Source: Lithospermum erythrorhizon (Eukaryota; Streptophyta; Magnoliopsida; Boraginales; Boraginaceae). Taken from it: DNA of 64,000 bases. The stretch spans positions 868,001 to 932,000 of the forward strand of contig JADFUC010000335.1 in the NCBI GenBank assembly GCA_019722365.1. The letters run 5' to 3'. Numbering within the stretch: position 1 is the first letter of the stretch; every line of letters begins with the position of its first letter. Positions 62,601-64,000 of this stretch are shown piece by piece. The position numbers and the translations under genes were made by a program. The notes below the pieces were generated by a model, which saw only the letters and a program-made list of their open reading frames with translations, was not told where the DNA came from and ran no database searches.

Positions 62601-63359
62601 CAAAAAATTAGTAAATTACAACATTAAGTGAAAATGAAAAACCCGAAAATAAATCAAACATATTTACATGAAAGTCATATTTACATGTATTGAAAAACAA
62701 CAAATAACAATTAAAATACAAAATAAAAAAGTATGTTTAAATCACCAAATCAAATATATTTATACGAATTGGAAAAACCGAAATACAAAAAGAATCAAAA
62801 ATAAAAATATCCTAAATTCCTAATTAAACATTGAAGCACACAAAAAATTTGACAATAATAACACAAAAATTAAAGAACAATTCGAAAATAATACCACAAA
62901 AAATCAAATAATAATTCGGAAATAATAAGTTAATAACACAAAAATCAAATAACAATTCGAAACCTAATACACAAAAAATCAAATACATTTACATGAATTA
63001 AACTAATTAAAGCATGAATCAAATATATTTATAATTTTAAAATTATAAAGAAATAAAGTATAACAAAAAAAATTCACAAAGATTAAAGGAGAAGAAAAAT
63101 TAACTATTACTTTATTTGAGAGAAAGAGGGGATGCACGTAAGGAGGAGTCGAGGCGGAACTCTCGAAATGCTGGGAATAAAGCGGGGGGGATGCTTTATT
63201 TATTTATTTATATTAAACCTACCGGATCCTGCTTCAGTTACCGTCCGAATCCGCTCGATCCCGATCGGTAACTGACCCGACCGATCCGGTTTTATTTCGG
63301 ATGGGATTTCGGACCGGGTCGACCGGGCCGGTTCCGGTTCGCCCGGTCCACCAACACTA
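59613..63359 (-). mobile_element. hAT-superfamily DNA transposon, nested in the LTR
   Basis: Starts ACAGCATCGGTCCGCCCGGG and ends CCCGGTCCACCAACACTA; these are imperfect inverted repeats. Both ends (59615-59790 and 63230-63355) are unusually GC-rich with many CCGGTC/GACCGG words, as in hAT subterminal regions. Flanks ATCCTAAGTA (left) and ATCTTAAAGTA (right) fit a decayed 8-base target duplication. The interior holds a broken hAT transposase on the minus strand. Confidence 0.78.
60500..62450 (-). pseudogene. hAT transposase relic (RICESLEEPER-like)
   Basis: On the minus strand, in order: a BED zinc-finger fragment (DGTKKWKCKWCGGPYI, near 62300), TLKSDCETFYDDEKVKMKK, the hAT core RISLTTDLWWSGGQRIGYMT followed by VTAHFIDSKWQLNKRVL, then LFHVRCCAQILNLLVQDGLE and a degraded TRWNST-like box (LDGTRHEFHVV, near 61380). 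These match plant hAT zinc-finger BED proteins. Several stops and frame changes separate the parts. The C-terminal dimerisation domain could not be read between 60500 and 61300. Not expected to be functional. Confidence 0.82.
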
Positions 63360-63685
63360 ATCTTAAAGTATCAAGACTCTCAAGTATTTCCTATAAATAA
63401 TCTAAGTCACGCCAAACCATCATTCGAGTGTAATGTAAATCTAAATTGCTATAATCGTCTTCAATAGCTCTCTCAAAAAACACCCAAAACTAACTTAAGC
63501 AATGAACAATGGCTAATAATGCACGACTTCTGGCCGTGGTTCAGGGTACAACAACCCCTGTTTCATCATGAAGACAATATGAACACGGAGCAACTTCACA
63601 ACCTCGGCAACGACTCAATCTCGAGCGGGCATTGTGCAACAACCAATTCGAACTTTACTCTCAAGATATCCCTATACCAAACCAA

Positions 63686-64000
63686 AAGGATCCGATCCGC
63701 ACTCAAGAGGGTACAACCATCACTTCGGAGACTGTCAGCGAGTCCAAGATCAGCTAGCGTTCGAGGCATTCTCTCCTCTAGGGAGACCCTGAAAAAATAT
63801 ACACATCACTAACTACATAAATTTAAACCTAACTACATCTACTCGTCTGGTGCTGCTAGTGAAAGTGTATGTATTTTTTATCTTTAGAGTTATTTGTTGA
63901 TTTACACTTTAGATTAGTTAGCGAAACTGGTAGTCTGGCATACATGTTGCTTGCAGTAGTATAGTATGATCTAAAAAATGACAAATGTTATACATTTATC
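63686..64000. other. Flank of the right LTR
   Basis: No gene recognised. A GC-richer piece to about 63790 could be more LTR or element sequence. From 63800 it is ordinary AT-rich DNA to the window end. Confidence 0.35.

Larger units (their letters stand above)
52303..63685 (+). mobile_element. Decayed Ty3/Gypsy LTR retrotransposon (Tat type) with nested hAT
   Basis: On the plus strand the order is left LTR, gag, protease, reverse transcriptase, RNase H, a second RNase H, an antisense ORF, polypurine tract and right LTR. An additional archaeal-type RNase H and an extra ORF beyond pol are hallmarks of the Tat (Ogre/Grande-like) lineage. No integrase (HHCC or DDE) could be read between the second RNase H and the antisense ORF. 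Stops and frameshifts are frequent and the LTRs have diverged strongly, so this is an old, immobile copy. Outer borders are estimated from LTR-LTR similarity and are uncertain by tens of bases. Confidence 0.8.
59471..63685 (+). repeat. Right LTR, split by a hAT insertion
   Basis: The LTR begins at 59471, runs to about 59612, is interrupted by 3.7 kb, and resumes at about 63360. The two parts joined align collinearly with the left LTR (…CTTAAGATGGTGACA | …CTCTCAAGTATTTCCTATAA, TAATGTAAATCTAAATTGC, AATAGCTCTCTCAAAA, GACAATATGAA). The 3' border is estimated where similarity to the left copy fades. Confidence 0.7.

Noticed and set aside
63500..63812. Start of a second gag gene or a tandem second retroelement after the right LTR.
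   Set aside because: The similarity to 52560-52735 is shared LTR sequence; beyond about 63690 nothing matches gag, and the left copy of the same frame is closed by a stop after 37 codons.
1..64000. Search for CRISPR arrays, phage defence islands, biosynthetic clusters or riboswitches.
   Set aside because: The DNA is plant nuclear; the repeats seen are MITEs, LTRs, microsatellites or local duplications, and neighbouring genes belong to unrelated pathways.

Overview
This is a stretch of plant nuclear DNA, most likely from a eudicot. Genes are split by GT-AG introns with AT-rich sequence between and inside them, and intergenic space is filled with MITEs, LTR elements and a hAT transposon. The protein families (TOPLESS co-repressor, Aux/IAA, plant-type BRAP2 RING protein) are land-plant specific or plant-like. 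The species cannot be named from the sequence alone. I see no tRNA, rRNA, CRISPR array or prokaryotic-type operon.

Layout: bases 1-32000 hold four housekeeping or regulatory genes. They are a WDR11-like WD40/beta-propeller protein (+, 5' end outside the window), the LCB1 subunit of serine palmitoyltransferase (+), a BRIZ-type BRAP2 RING ZnF-UBP ubiquitin ligase (+), and a TOPLESS-related co-repressor closest in my memory to TPR4 (-), convergent with the ligase. Bases 32000-40800 are gene-poor: a LINE-type RNase H relic, a short LTR-flanked (TRIM-like) element, and families of local direct repeats. Bases 40822-42575 hold an Aux/IAA repressor (-), and 45885-48788 hold coatomer epsilon (+). From about 52300 to 63690 there is a decayed Ty3/Gypsy element of the Tat type, with gag, protease, RT-RNase H, a second (archaeal-type) RNase H and an antisense ORF, but no recognisable integrase. 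A hAT transposon is nested inside its right LTR.

I joined exons by hand, checking splice signals, phase and family similarity. TPR4-like came to 1140 aa, BRIZ 499 aa, LCB1 483 aa, epsilon-COP 291 aa and Aux/IAA 229 aa, all near family length. The genes do not form one pathway. The only functional pair is general: Aux/IAA proteins recruit TOPLESS-type co-repressors through an LxLxL motif, and both are present here about 10 kb apart, which I regard as coincidence.

I did not find a convincing new multi-gene system. The most useful oddities are: (1) two non-canonical splice borders flanking one LCB1 exon; (2) GC-AG introns in three different genes; (3) copied exon edges inside the introns of two genes; (4) a MITE whose end forms part of a splice donor; (5) the nested hAT-in-LTR arrangement with an antisense ORF.
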